64,000 nt of DNA from Anarhynchus alexandrinus (taxonomy: Eukaryota > Chordata > Aves > Charadriiformes > Charadriidae), in assembly GCA_008711295.1 (NCBI GenBank), contig VUYV01000214.1, positions 957,210-1,021,209 of the forward strand, written 5' to 3'. A program made the translations under genes and the position numbers. Positions within the stretch are counted from its first letter, which is position 1. Every line of letters starts with the position of its first letter. Shown here in pieces: positions 22,270 to 33,871 of the stretch. The notes beneath the pieces were generated by a model. That model did no database searches and was not told where the DNA came from. It was given only the letters and a program-made list of their open reading frames with translations.

Positions 22270-25200
22270 TCCAGTAATTTTGTTCTCTAGTTAGCCTACT
22301 GTGTGCTATACACCTCAACTGCCAGCATTACACCTGCAATTTACATTGAAGTTGGTAGGCGCTAAAGCCAGCTGATCACCTTTTAGGATTAGGTTCTTGC
22401 TGAGCATTTCCCATGTGTTAACTGTTAGGTGTGCTGGTAACAGGTATACAACTCTGCACTTTTATTTTCTGGATTAATTAATTTCAAGAACTTTGTAAGA
22501 TTTTGCGTTTGTCCTGTAGTGACTCTAGGTTGAGCTCTTTCAGGTAGTGGGAGAAATATATATATGGGAGCTGCATATATTTGAACCTTGCTGTTTGTTA
22601 CTTTGGGGCTGACAACCACTGCAAACTAATCAGAATCTAGTTTTCTTTCTTTCATGGGAAGAAGCAGAGTTTACAGTAAATAAGTTTTGGCCACCAGGAC
22701 AGCTTTCTTCCTTCCTTTCCATTTTTTTACCTAAACCTTGGTTGTTTGATTTGGGTTTTTGTGTTGTTTTTTTTTCAAGGGCTGGTAGGTGCCGATCAAC
22801 CTGGTAAGAAATGTATGTCTTCTATATATTCACTGCATCTGACTGGAAAGGACAACTTCCAGAAAAGGATGTGTTCATTTTCCTTGGCCACTTACAGTCC
22901 ATGCTATTTCTACCTGAGACGCGTGCTCTCAAGGAAAATAAGATCGCTGGTATTTTAGTATATCTGGAATATTTTACCATGTCTAGAAACTGCAGCAAGG
23001 TAGAGTTTGTTGGTCCTTTGCTTTTGTAAAAGGTATCTTGTATGATTTGTGATGGGGGGTGGTAGGAAGGAAATAAAATTATAAACAGGAGGAGAAGGGG
23101 AAGATAGGATTTCTGATCCAACTCTGCAGGTAGGGTTCTCATCGACATGAACACTCAGTGACCATTTCCTGACATTTGAGGGAAGGAAGAGGTATCTAGT
23201 CCAGGCATTAGAAGGTCTGTGAAGACTAGCTTGGCATCTCGTCTGATCATTCAGCAGTATAATTTTGAAACATACATATGAAGATGACTACCTGCAAACT
23301 ACCATAGTGTATTAGGAAATAAATTCATATGGCTTTGCAGAAGGGAGAAATGCGTCAATCAGTTTTCTCTGTTTTTTTTTTCAGAGCCATGGCAATTTGT
23401 GTATAAAAGGTAAAAACTGACCTATTTGGAGGGAGGGTCCTGACCTGTACCATGTACAGAAGGCCAAGGACTTGACATGGCCAAAACAAGGAATTGCAGT
23501 AGAAAGTGAGTGGATACAAGAATGTATTGGATGTATCCTTCTGCTGTTACACAGCCTTAACATAGAATCAATGGACGACACTTGGTATCTTTTCTCTGTT
23601 GTGATGGCAGCAGCACGGAGGTTTATTATACAGTGCCGCCTTTTCAGGGAGATTGTATGTTCTCCTGGGTGGGTGGGGAGCAAGTTTATAAATGTGCTAA
23701 TTGTGCACATTATATTGCTAGTTCCCTTCAGGAAATTCTCCTATTTGCAGCCATTACTGATCTGAAAGATGACAATAGAGAAAATGGCAACCTCTTACTC
23801 AACCTCCTTCCTGTTGTGTGTTGGGGGGGGATCTGCTGACCTCAGGACTTCAAATGCATTTATACTTGTTTTTTCTCCTCCTGGCCATACCAGATCTGCA
23901 AAGGAGTGGGGAAAGGATCTGGCTCCTGTTTGGTTTGTAGTGCTCCGTAGCGGCAACTGGAATGCATTGGTTGAGAAATGTGCAAGAGCTGCATCCACCA
24001 AGTTCTTCTGGGTTTTTGCTTGCTGATGGTTGTGGTTGTTGTTGGCTAGACACGGCCATTGAGAAAATATTTTAAGTGTTTTATCTGGCTCTCTTAGAGC
24101 TGGGGAGTCTGTTGGGCTTTGAGAGGTTAAGTCTGTGGGGTGACCAGGTTGCTAAAGTGGTTTCAACTTCCACTTGCTTCTGAATTCCCCTTCAGGCATC
24201 CCACAGCATTGTAGCCCTGTGTGACTGACTGTTCAACCAAGAAGGAATGGAGGCAGCCTGCTGTGTGCCTGAGGAAGTAGCAGAACCTGCAACAGGGTGG
24301 GAGTCCCAGCTCATGAATATGGGTGAACCATTGCTGGAGACCCTGTGTATGCACCAGACCCACCAGCCAGCGTAGCCTCTGCCTGCAGTAGGACACTGGA
24401 GCCCCTCTCCTGCCCTGGAAGGGGGACACAGAGGGGCTAGAGATGCAGTTGAGTAGAGGCCTTGGACTAAGAGGCTGTCTTCTGACCTGCCCCGGATGTC
24501 CAGCCTGTGATGCTGGGAGGGGAGGTGGGAAGGGATATTAGTGTTCTACGTGAGATCTAAACAGGCTTCTGAGGAGTGAGAGGGCAGTGGAAGGAAACTA
24601 GGAGCAAACTGAGCGTGAGGCAGTCAAGCCAGAAGTTGGTGGTTTAGGTAATTGCAAAAGGGCAACATGGGACCAGCATTCCTCCCCTCTGGAAAGGGGA
24701 GGAGGCAGAAGAGGCTGGGTTGAGAGGTAGCTAGGTGGAGTAGAGAGGAAAGGTGCTGGCAGTATTCCAGATGTGGCAAGAAGTGAGTTCACGTACCTTT
24801 TCCCTCTTGTGCTTGATCACAAGTTTATGGTCAAAACTGGCTCTTGGATGCTTTAATTCTGAAATTTGCTTCTAGCTTGCGAGAGCGGGCTCACCACCCC
24901 AGCCCTGGTTGAGCGCTGGAGCAGCAAGCCTTTGAGCCAGATCCATGTGCGTGTTCCATGGTGGCAGTGGGGCAGCAATTGGCCATGCACCTGCACTGCC
25001 CCACTCCACACTTTGTGCTGTGGGCACACCCTGTCCTGCAGTGCTTCTCAACCCACTCGTGCTTGAGACGGTTGCCTGTGGCTCCCAAACAGCCACCGCT
25101 TCAGTCAGCTTTAGTCTTTGTCATCAGTCAGCCAGTGCATTCATATTATCCTGCTGGCTACTTGTTTGCTGCTAAGCCTTTATATGCTATCTATAAATGT

Positions 25201-26290
25201 AAAATACATAATTTGAGGAGAAGTAGCCTCCTCACATTCTCCTAGATTCACGTACCGCCTCAATCCCGCAAGCAATGGGTGCTCCAGTGTCCTGTTCCTC
25301 CTTGGAACACTGCTGCAGCACAGGAAAAGGTGCCATTTCCAAATCCTTCTCATTCTGAAGGTAAGGCTGGCTTCATCAAGCTACAAGACTGTAGGCCTAC
25401 TGCAGGACATCTCTTCTTGGCAACTAGGAGTTGTCACATATGTTCACTGCCTTGTGCAGCACGAGCTCCATCAGAATCTGTGAGATCAGGGACATTCGCA
25501 GAGCTGAGGACACATGACCTACAAGTAGATTCACCACAAGGAGATCTCACTACTCTGCGTTACCAAGGCCTGCTGCCCCAGAATGGCTCCTGAAAAGGGA
25601 TTATCAAGTTGTTGTGGTGTGCCACCATTTGGGGGGGAGGGCAGAAAGCCAGTCTCCATCAGAACCCAGGCCTGGGGAGGGGAGGGCTCTGCACAGTGCC
25701 CCACAGGGTGGCCAAGGCACCAGCCTGTGACCTTAGGCTGTGGCAGTGCAAGGGGATGGACCTCCACAGTGTCTGGGGAGCAGATGGCTGACCAGGGCGC
25801 TTGTTTGAGCAGTGCTGCCGGAGGGTTCGGCTGTTTGCAGCCCCTACATGTTTGAAGGAAAAATTATTTTGTGTTTATGCTGCCTTTGAGTCCTTGGGGG
25901 ATCAACACAACCAGGGGCCTGGTGAAAAGCGCTGGGCGGCAGCGGGAGCTGGGAACTGTCTCCCCTGTCCGCGCAGCCATGGCATGGTCGCACGGTTGCT
26001 TGCTGCGGCTCACGGAGGGACGTGTCACTCCCCTGTGCCCAGTGTCACCAGCACCTCGAGGCTTCAGGGTTCGTGCGTGCCACAGACAGGGCTGCTCGTA
26101 GGGAAAGGCAGCCGTTTCAAACCCTTCGCCTTTCCCCTCCCCGGTTAATCCTGCCCACAGTCCCTTATGCCCAGCCGTGAAGAAACCTGGTGGCTCCACA
26201 ACCTGCCAGCCGGCTGCCCGCTCCCCTGGGGCCCAGCTTGACTCTGGCAGGAGGCAGCAGGAAGGCTGGCACAGGCGAGATCACCCACCG
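22270..26290. other. Intergenic sequence between TEF and the orphan CpG island
   Basis: No open frame here shows a domain or convincing exon structure. Two very short segments flanked by strong splice-like signals (22780-22803 and 23385-23409) could be exons of a non-coding transcript but may be chance. GC content rises from about 24 kb. Confidence 0.5.
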
Positions 26291-26299
26291 TCTGTGCAG

Positions 26300-26740
26300 C
26301 TCCAGCAGGGCTTTTGCCAGCCCGGCGAGCGAACACCGACCGCTTCCCTCCCCACACACACACCCCTCTCCAGCCTCGGCCCCGGCTCCGACACAGGCAG
26401 CCCCCGCGACGCCCCAAATGGCGGCAGGGCCGCGCCCTGCCAATGGCCGCCGCCAGGTGTCGCTGCGGCAGCGCCGACCCGGACGGGGAAGAGCCGGGAC
26501 GCATTCGCCGAGGGGGGGCGCGAATGGCGCTGGACCGATCCGGTCGCCTTCCACCACAAAGTAACGTGCTGGGCTGACGAGGGGCGAGGGGCGGACGTTG
26601 TCCACCGGGGTTTCCCCACAGCCTCCCCCCACGCCCAGGGACACCGTCGCGTTACGGCCCAGACAGGCGGCCTGCGCGGGGGAGGGGGCGGGGAGGGGGC
26701 TGAGAGGCCGCACCCGCCGGGGGGAGTGAATGGCTTCTCT
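26300..26740. promoter_or_regulatory. Orphan CpG island between TEF and TOB2
   Basis: A 440-bp stretch is markedly CpG-rich while its surroundings are not. It contains AAATGGCGGC at 26416-26425, matching the YY1 promoter element AANATGGCGGC, with two further AATGGC copies at about 26442 and 26523. A CCAAT sequence overlaps the second copy. A G-quadruplex motif lies at 26678-26699. It is about 22 kb downstream of the TEF promoter and 27 kb from the TOB2 island, with no recognised gene attached. The CR1 pair begins directly after it. It looks like a promoter for an unannotated, probably non-coding transcript, or an enhancer; direction is suggested as plus only by the YY1 orientation. Confidence 0.5.
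26678..26699 (+). other. G-quadruplex motif
   Basis: Four G-runs of 5, 5, 4 and 5 residues are separated by single bases, an ideal intramolecular quadruplex pattern, at the downstream edge of the orphan CpG island. Confidence 0.6.
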
Positions 26741-26744
26741 TCAA

Positions 26745-28180
26745 ACCGGCAACCTGCCACAAGCAGGGTCCCCCCTGGGATCGATACGGGGCCCAACGCT
26801 GTTTAACGTCATGGAATCGTAGAATGGTTAGAGTTAGAAGGGACCTTGAAGATCATCGAGTTCCAACCCCACTGCCATAGGCAGGGACACCTCCCACCAG
26901 ACCAGGTTGCTCAAAGCCCCATCCAGCCTGGCCTTGAACACCTCCAGGGATGGCATCCACAACTTCTCTGGGCAACCTCTTCCAGTGTCTCACCACCCTC
27001 ACAGTAAAGAATTTCTTCCTAATATCTAATCTAAATCTACCCTCTTCCAGTTTAAAACCATTACCCCTCGTCCTGTCACTACACTCACTGATAAAGAGTC
27101 CCTCCCCAGCTCTCCTGTAGGCCCCCTTTAGGTACTGGAAGGCCACAATAAGATCTCCCCAGAGCCTTCTTTTCTCCAGGCTGAACAACCCCGACTCTCT
27201 CAGCCTATCCTCATAGAAGAGGTGCTCCAGCCCTCTGATCATCCTCATGGCCCTCCTCTTCATATCTTCATAAGTGTTCTGGATGACAGGATCAAGTGTA
27301 CCCTGACAAAGTTTGCTGATGATACCAAACTGAGTGGGGAAGTGGACACTTTGGAAGGGAGAGCCATGCTGCAGAAAGACCTGGATAAGCTGGAAGAGTG
27401 GGCTAACAAGAACCCTATGAAGTTCAACAAGGGCGTGTAAGGTCTCGCACCTGGGAAAACATAATCCAGGAGTGCAGCACAGGCTGGGATCTACCTGGCT
27501 GGGGAGCAGCTCTGTGGAAAGGGACCTGGGGGTCCTGGTGGACAACAAGCTCAATATGAGTGAACAGTGTGCTGCTGCGGCAAAGAAAGCCAACAGGACG
27601 ATGGGCTGCATCAACAAGGGCATCACCAGCAGAGATAAATCATTATTCCACTCTATTCAGCACTTGTCAGGCCACACCTGGAATACTGTGTTCAGTTCTG
27701 GTCCCTGCTATACAAAAAAGATGTGGACAGACTGGAGAGGGTCCAGAGAAGGGCCACAAAGATGACCAAGGGACTGGGAAGCCTGCCATATAAGGAAAGG
27801 CTGAGAGAATTGGGTTTATTCAGCCTTGAGAAAAGGCTTAGGGGAGACCTTATTACCATGTTCCAGTGTTTAAAGAGCGGCTACAAAGAAGATGGAGACT
27901 CCCTTTTCACAAGGAGTCACATGGAAAAGATGAGGGGTAATGGGTACAAGTTAATCCTGGGGAGATTCCGATTAGGCACAAGAGGAAATTTTTTCCCAAT
28001 GAGAACAATCAGCCATTGGAATAATCTCCCCAGGAAAGTGGTGGATTCCCCATTATTGGACACTTCCAAGATTCAGCTGGATAGGGTGCTGGGCCATCTT
28101 GTCTAGACTACACTTTTGTCAAGAAAGGTTGGACCAGATGATCCTTGAGGTCCCTTCCAACCTGGTATTCTATGATTCTG
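26745..28180 (+). mobile_element. CR1 LINE fragment, plus strand, interrupted by a second CR1
   Basis: The left part, about 26745-26810, reads like the CR1 reverse transcriptase segment around PGIDTGP. The sequence resumes near 27263 with FISVLDD and the catalytic FADDTKLSG motif, and continues to the C-terminal CR1 segment ([43 protein letters not shown] at about 27723-28106). It ends with the CR1 3' tail TATTCTATGATTCTG at about 28180. Stops and frame changes show it is dead, and it is 5'-truncated. The interruption is the minus-strand CR1 at 26811-27262. Confidence 0.9.
26811..27262 (-). mobile_element. CR1 LINE 3' fragment inserted antisense into the plus-strand CR1
   Basis: Read on the minus strand this is a CR1 3' end. 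It starts at AAGAGGAGGGCCATGAGGAT, runs through the C-terminal ORF2 residues ([52 protein letters not shown]) and ends in ATTCTACGATTCCATGA. Both junctions interrupt the CR1 sequence AACATCTTCAT of the host copy. A short ATC/GTC overlap is the only hint of a target duplication, and CR1 elements usually lack clear ones. It is truncated and non-functional. Confidence 0.9.
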
Positions 28181-31100
28181 TTGACCCATCTAGGCCTGGC
28201 CAGGCAGCAGGCAACAGTGCTGTGGCTTCTGCTGTCTGCCTTACTGCCTCAGCATAGGCAGAGAGGCTTTCCCTCGTCCCAAAACGCCTCCTCCAGCCTG
28301 GCGATAGGCACAGGTCTCTCCTGGTCCCTGCAGCCTGACAGCAAACCAGGTGAACTCTGTGGTGGGGGGAGAACAGCGAGGATCAGCTGAGGGGCTTGGG
28401 TGGAACAGAGTTATGGTCTGGGAGTGAACTCATAAGAGATGAGAGGCTGGAAGAGGCAGCCTTAACCCTTCTCCTTGAGGGACCTGCTGTCCTCTGACAG
28501 CTCTCCACAGTCTCCTGAACTGACCCCACCACAGCCCTAATCAAGGCTCCCACTTCAGGACAGCTCTGCCTGGGGCTCTGCCCAGCTGCCTCTGACACTG
28601 AGGAGACCTCAGAGCAGGCAAAAATAGCTGGCACGCTGGTCACAAGGCTGAGGACCTTGTCATGGTAGTGTGGTAATGTGGGCTTTGTGCCACATGGAAA
28701 CGTAGGCCTGGGACTTTGACTCCTGTCCTTCTGACCTGCACACACCGTAGTGTAGTGCCCGAGTCCAGACACGTAGGGATCATCCAGGGAACATCCTGAC
28801 CACCTCAGCTTGAAGGCACCCCTTACTTCCCATGGTGAAGCTCCACAGAAGCCTAAAGATAGGAATACAGCAGAGGGAGCAAGTGGGAGAGAACAAAGGT
28901 GTCTCTAGCGTCCCTGAGCTACTGCAACAGGAAAAACGTAGCCAAGTAGTCCCGTAAGGAGACTGCTTCCTGCAGTGAACAACATCTCCAGCTCCCCACG
29001 TTGCCCCAGCACATGAAGCCCTAGGGAAATACCTTCCTGGCCCTAGAGCTGGCTTTGTCTTGAGCCTGTGAGCAAGACAAACCAACACACCCAAAGCATG
29101 ACTAAGAGCAGTAGGAGTGGCCCTGTTCCTCCTCCCTGCCTCACCCCAACCCTGTGGCTACCCCTGGCCAGAGAGGTTGTAGAGATGAAGGAAATTAAAG
29201 AATTTCCTAAAATCCCAGATGGAAAAGAGGTGACCTCTTCAAAGATTCAGGAGGACCCTGAAGCAGAAGATTAATAATATTTAACTTAAAGAACATGCAA
29301 CACGCTGAGGTTTCAGCTCTGTACCATTCCCTCTGGGGACCAGCCTGGGGACATGATTGCAAGCTTTATTTCAGACGTGTGTATGGCTCATTCTGGGCTC
29401 TCTCCTCTCCTGCCATGCAGCGACTACCAGCCGGCTGGATCTCTTACCAAATTAGGCTGCTTCTGCCCACCTTCCAGCCTGACAGGCTGTCGCAGAAGTT
29501 TATACCATGGCTGGCTAGGAACTTCTTTCTAATTTTAAGTCTAAATATATTTGAGATCCAGATGAGCTTCTAGGAGAACGAATTAGACTTTTGCCCTAGC
29601 ATGTATTGACGATGCATGGATCCTGCCCCCTCCACCTCAGCCTCTCCTGTTTTAGATTAAACAAGCCGCACACTCGCAATGGCCGCTCACAAGCCTGCTC
29701 TCTACCTGCTGCAGGTCAGGTCCACCCTTCCTGAGGAGGGATGTCTCGACCAGCATCTATAATGCTGGGGGAAGTGGTACCTCATACTTGTTGGTCTCTC
29801 CAGACAATTCTTTGCTGGGCATATCCTTGAACTGAGTATGTTTATTCAGAGCCAAAGTGGCAGCACGCGGGCAGCCTTCTTCCATTGCTCTGGCTTGAGG
29901 GGCGCCTGTCGTACAGCATTTTGGTGCAAAACACTGCAAATTTTGACAACTGTCCTTTCCCTGTGACTGATACCGCCTCTCTGTTAGCCAGCTCCTCGCC
30001 CCCCTTGCCTCTTCCCTGCAGATCCCCTTGCCGGCAGCGTTCAGTCGGAGACGAGGCATTATGCAGTCCTGCTTGGACCATCTGTCTCTTGCCCTGGCTC
30101 TGAGGGAGAGGGTGGTGTTGGGGTATCACATTTCTGCATGAGAAGGTAGGTGTTTTTCCCCCCAGCCTCAAGATCCCTTCCGCTCTGCTCCAAGGAATTG
30201 CGATAACCCCACGGCTCAAGGAGGAGGGAATGACCTTTCTAAAGTTACAGGGAGAGGCTGGGGGGAGGAAAAGGGCAGCGTGGGTCCCGCCGGCAAGGAG
30301 GGCCGTGAGAGGTGAAGGAGAGGACATCAGGGGACTGTTGATGGGCAAGGAGGGCTAGAAGAGGACATGTCCTCCAGGTACCACCAGTCCTGTGCTGAAG
30401 TGCTGCGTGTCCCTCTGTGGCAGTACAAAATGTTGCTCAGGACCAGTTTGGCACAGCCCAGCAGTACCAGTTGCCCCCACGGGGACGGGTCTGGACATCC
30501 ACGCAGCCTGGCTGGGGCTGCGGGGAAGAGCTGGAGAAGGAGGGAGGGAGGGAGGGGGGAGATTTAAAAATAGTCCCCATCTCATTTTTGCAGCTGTCAT
30601 TCACGGTGCGTAAGCAAGCCCGAGGCCTCCCAGCTCCCGTACACACTGCGCCTTACATAATGGGAGACACGCGGGCATCGCTGCGGGCCCGGAACAGGCA
30701 GGGACATGGCATTTACACTGCCCTGCCAAAGCCGATGAGCAGCTCCCGGGAGCCTGGGTCCTGGAAACAGCCTGCGGGCTGGGGAAAGCAACTGGCGTGG
30801 CTGGCAGGGGCAACCCAGCCGCGGCCACGGGCTGGGGAGGAGGCGAGCGAGAGCGGGGTGCAGCCCGAAGGCGAAGGCTGGCCTCTGGGTAGGGGCTGCT
30901 GGCAGAGAGCAGGCAGGAGCTGCTGAGCCCCTGTGGTGCTCCTGGGGCAAACGGCTGTGGGAAGGGGTCAGGGGCCGTGGGGAGGGCTGGGGGAGACACC
31001 GCAGTAGGTCCCGAGGGGTGACTGCCAGGGGGGAAGATGTGGCCACAAGCGATGGAGGAGGAAGGGTGCAGAGATGGAAGTGGAGGAGGACAAGGGTTGC

Positions 31101-33364
31101 AGAGCAGCTTTGCTGGGAGGATTAGAAACTGGGAAGGGGCGAGTGGCAGGCATGTGAGGACAGGTCTGGGGCAGAAGAGGGACAGTGCTGAGGGGAGCTG
31201 GTGTCAGGAGGGGTGTGAGGGGGGCTGAGTGGATGGGGAGAGATTTGAGAGGTAGGCAGGGTGAGAAAAGCAGTGCTGGGACTGGTGGGGGCTGGGGAAA
31301 TGGAGGATAATTCAAGAGCCTGAGGGAAAGGTGAAGGTCCATTGGAGCCATAGGGACTGCATATCCTTGTCTGCCTCCTCGGTGCTACAGGCCAAACGCT
31401 GCAAAGGGCAAAAAGAGCACTCCATGCCCCCTCCATGTCAGCCATGCTTGGGCTCGGGTGCTGCTCCCACATGCCTTTTCCCTACCTCCCTGAGCTCCAA
31501 AAACTGCTGACTTGGGGAAATTCCAGAGACAAGGGGCTGCGCATGTGGCGGCAGGTCAGGAGGACAGAGCTGGGCAGCGGTGGGGAGGCCACCGCTCTGC
31601 GCCTGCGAGCCTCAGCCTCCCAGCCTATCTCATCTAGCAACACTTCCACCCCTCCCACCTTCTGGCCAGGAACTGAGCCATATGTCTGCTCGCTGTAGGA
31701 TCCTCTCTTCTTCCAAAGATCACCGGCTTTCATGCTTTACACGCCAGCAGCCAGACTGCCTTGGGTAAGGCATGAGTCATTGTGGTGCGGTTATTTAAAG
31801 TGTGTCTTCTGAGCGCTCGCCACGTGCCTGTGCTGCGCAGGCTGAGAAGGAAAGCGCTGTCAGACCCCAGAGTTGAACACGCAGAGGTCCAACCGCCGAA
31901 AGAAACACTGAGCCCCCGGTCAGCTTCTCCTGGAGCAAAGGGAAACCCTGGCATTTCTCAGCAGCCCCCGCCTCGGTGGGGAGAACAACACAGCTCAGCC
32001 CAGCCTCAAACAATGCCGAACTATTTCCATAATCACAAACCAACCGTGCTTCACAGGAGGTGACCGTGTTGTCGCCCGGGAGCTCGGCAGGCCTGGGGCT
32101 GGTTTGGCAGCCATGCAGCCACCCGCTGCACGGCAGGCATGACCCGGAGCCGCCGGGATGGCGCTGGGATGATACTTGGGTTCTCCTGGTGCTGGAGCAG
32201 GAGCCGGAGTCCAGCCCTGAAACTTCAGGCAGCTACGGACTTCTAACAACTGCTGGGGGAAATGGATGTCTTAGCTAGTAAATATTTATGGCATATTCTA
32301 ACTACTCCCTGCTGTTTTCCATTAGGACTGACATCCCAGAGCAATGAGTAAGTCCCAGTGTATGTCCTTCCTGGCTCCGCATCACTCCACCGGACCTGCT
32401 GCGAGGCCGCTGGCCTATGAATGAGTCCAGGCTTGGGGAAGCTCATTCTCCCCCTGCATCCTGCTGGCACCAAATGAGGTCCCAGGCACACACCGTGCTT
32501 AGGCTGAGCCTCACCACAGCCACCCCATCCTGCCCCGCTGAGGAGAGGTGGTAGCACTGCCAGCCTTTCGCCTCGTACCCTGGCAGGAGGCTTGAGGGAT
32601 TGCTGCCGGCCAAGCTGAGGCAAGACTGGGCATTTCTAGCGTACGGAAAAGGAGGTGTCACTGGTGAGCGTGACGTCCACATTGGCAGTCAGCAGTGAGG
32701 AGCTGAAAGAGCAGAGCAGAGTTTTGCAGGGGGGACCACGTGAGGGCCAGCTACATGAAAGATCTCAGCTGTGTTTCCTTGCAAAAGTTATTTTCTCTGG
32801 CCCAGAGCAGGGGAAGTGCCTGCAATCTCCTGATCCGGGACAGCAAAAGCGCAGGGCTGCTCTCACTGGTTGCAGGGCACCAAGCTGCCAAGATGTGTCT
32901 GCAACTTTCCCTTCCTTTGGACCAGGCACCTCGGGACCGAAACAGCCCTTCCCCAGATCCTGCCTGCTTCTGCTGCCTCTTGCGCAGGCCTAGCCACCCA
33001 TTGACCTCTCAGGAAGCTTCTTTTCAGCTCCTTGAGCCCACACAGGATCACTTTTCTCTCCTGTAACATACGTCGTTGAGCTTCAAAGCGTCACAAAAGG
33101 TATCAGGGAAGGTATTTGTGCTAATTGCTCATCAAGCATTTCCAGGAAAAGCCAGGCTCATCTTTTCCAAGACAGCAACAGCAGGACAGAAATGCGCCAG
33201 GCATGGGAGCTGTTGTCCTCTCCACGCCCTGATCCTTCCTGCCTCCCGTTTCTGGCCCGTTGGAGGGCTGCTGTCTCTCTCATCTCCCCCTTTGTGTTAC
33301 TTCTTGATTTCCCCTCCTTTCACCTCCTTTGCTCTCTGCACTTAATTTTTCTCTTGGCTAGATT
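28181..33364. other. Intergenic sequence
   Basis: GC-moderate to GC-rich sequence with no supportable gene. The open frames at 30.4-31.7 kb are long only because of the base composition and lack domains. A G-quadruplex motif is at 30542-30559. A weak CR1-tail-like resemblance near 29510-29555 was not accepted. Confidence 0.6.
30542..30559 (+). other. G-quadruplex motif (GGGA repeats)
   Basis: Four G-runs separated by single A residues in a GGGA tandem array. A simple-repeat quadruplex with no gene attached. Confidence 0.6.
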
Positions 33365-33366
33365 TT

Positions 33367-33850
33367 CACGGAATCACGGAATTTTCAGAGTTGGAAGGGA
33401 CCTCTAGAGATCATTAGTTCAACTCCCCTGCCAAAGCAGGATTGCCTAAAGCACATTACTCAGGACTGCATCCGGGCGGGTCTTTAAAATCTCCAGAGAA
33501 GGGGACTCCACAACCTCCCTGGGCAGCCTGTGCCACTGCTCTCTCACCCTAACCGTAAAGAAGTTTTTCCATATATTTGAATGGAACTTCCTATGTTCCA
33601 ACTTGTGCCCATTGCCCCTCGTCCTGTCATTGGGAACTACTGAAAAGAGTCCGGCTCCACCCTGCTTCAACCCACCCTTTAGATACTTGTACGCAGTAAT
33701 AAGATCTCCCCTCAGCTTTCTCTTCTCCAGGCTAAAGAGTCCCAGCTCTCTCAGCCTTTCCTCATAAGGGAGATGCTCCAATCCCTCAGTCATCTTAGTT
33801 GCCCTACACTGGCCTCTCTCCAGCAGTTCCCTGTCCCTCTTGAACTGGGG
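33367..33850 (-). mobile_element. CR1 LINE 3' fragment, minus strand
   Basis: The plus strand opens with CACGGAATCACGGAAT, the complement of a CR1 tail. The minus strand encodes the CR1 C-terminal segment (EGLEHLPYEERLRELGLFSL, RTRGNGHKLE, WHRLPREVVESPSLEILKTR). Wording such as GGLKQGGAGLFSVVPNDRT differs from the two copies at 26.8 and 36.9 kb, so it belongs to another CR1 subfamily. At its 5' side a 19-nt unit is duplicated with a 24-nt period (33829-33847 and 33853-33871). Confidence 0.9.
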
Positions 33851-33871
33851 AGCCCTGTCCCTCTTGAACTG

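Noticed and set aside
26177..26806. 209-codon open frame over the orphan CpG island
   Set aside because: Several overlapping frames are open on both strands because of GC-rich composition, the peptide has no domain, and the frame runs into CR1 sequence.
29510..29555. Weak similarity to the CR1 stretch AATTTCTTCCTAATATCTAATCTAAAT
   Set aside because: Too short and divergent, with no CR1 tail or coding residues on either side. Could be a very old relic but not supportable.
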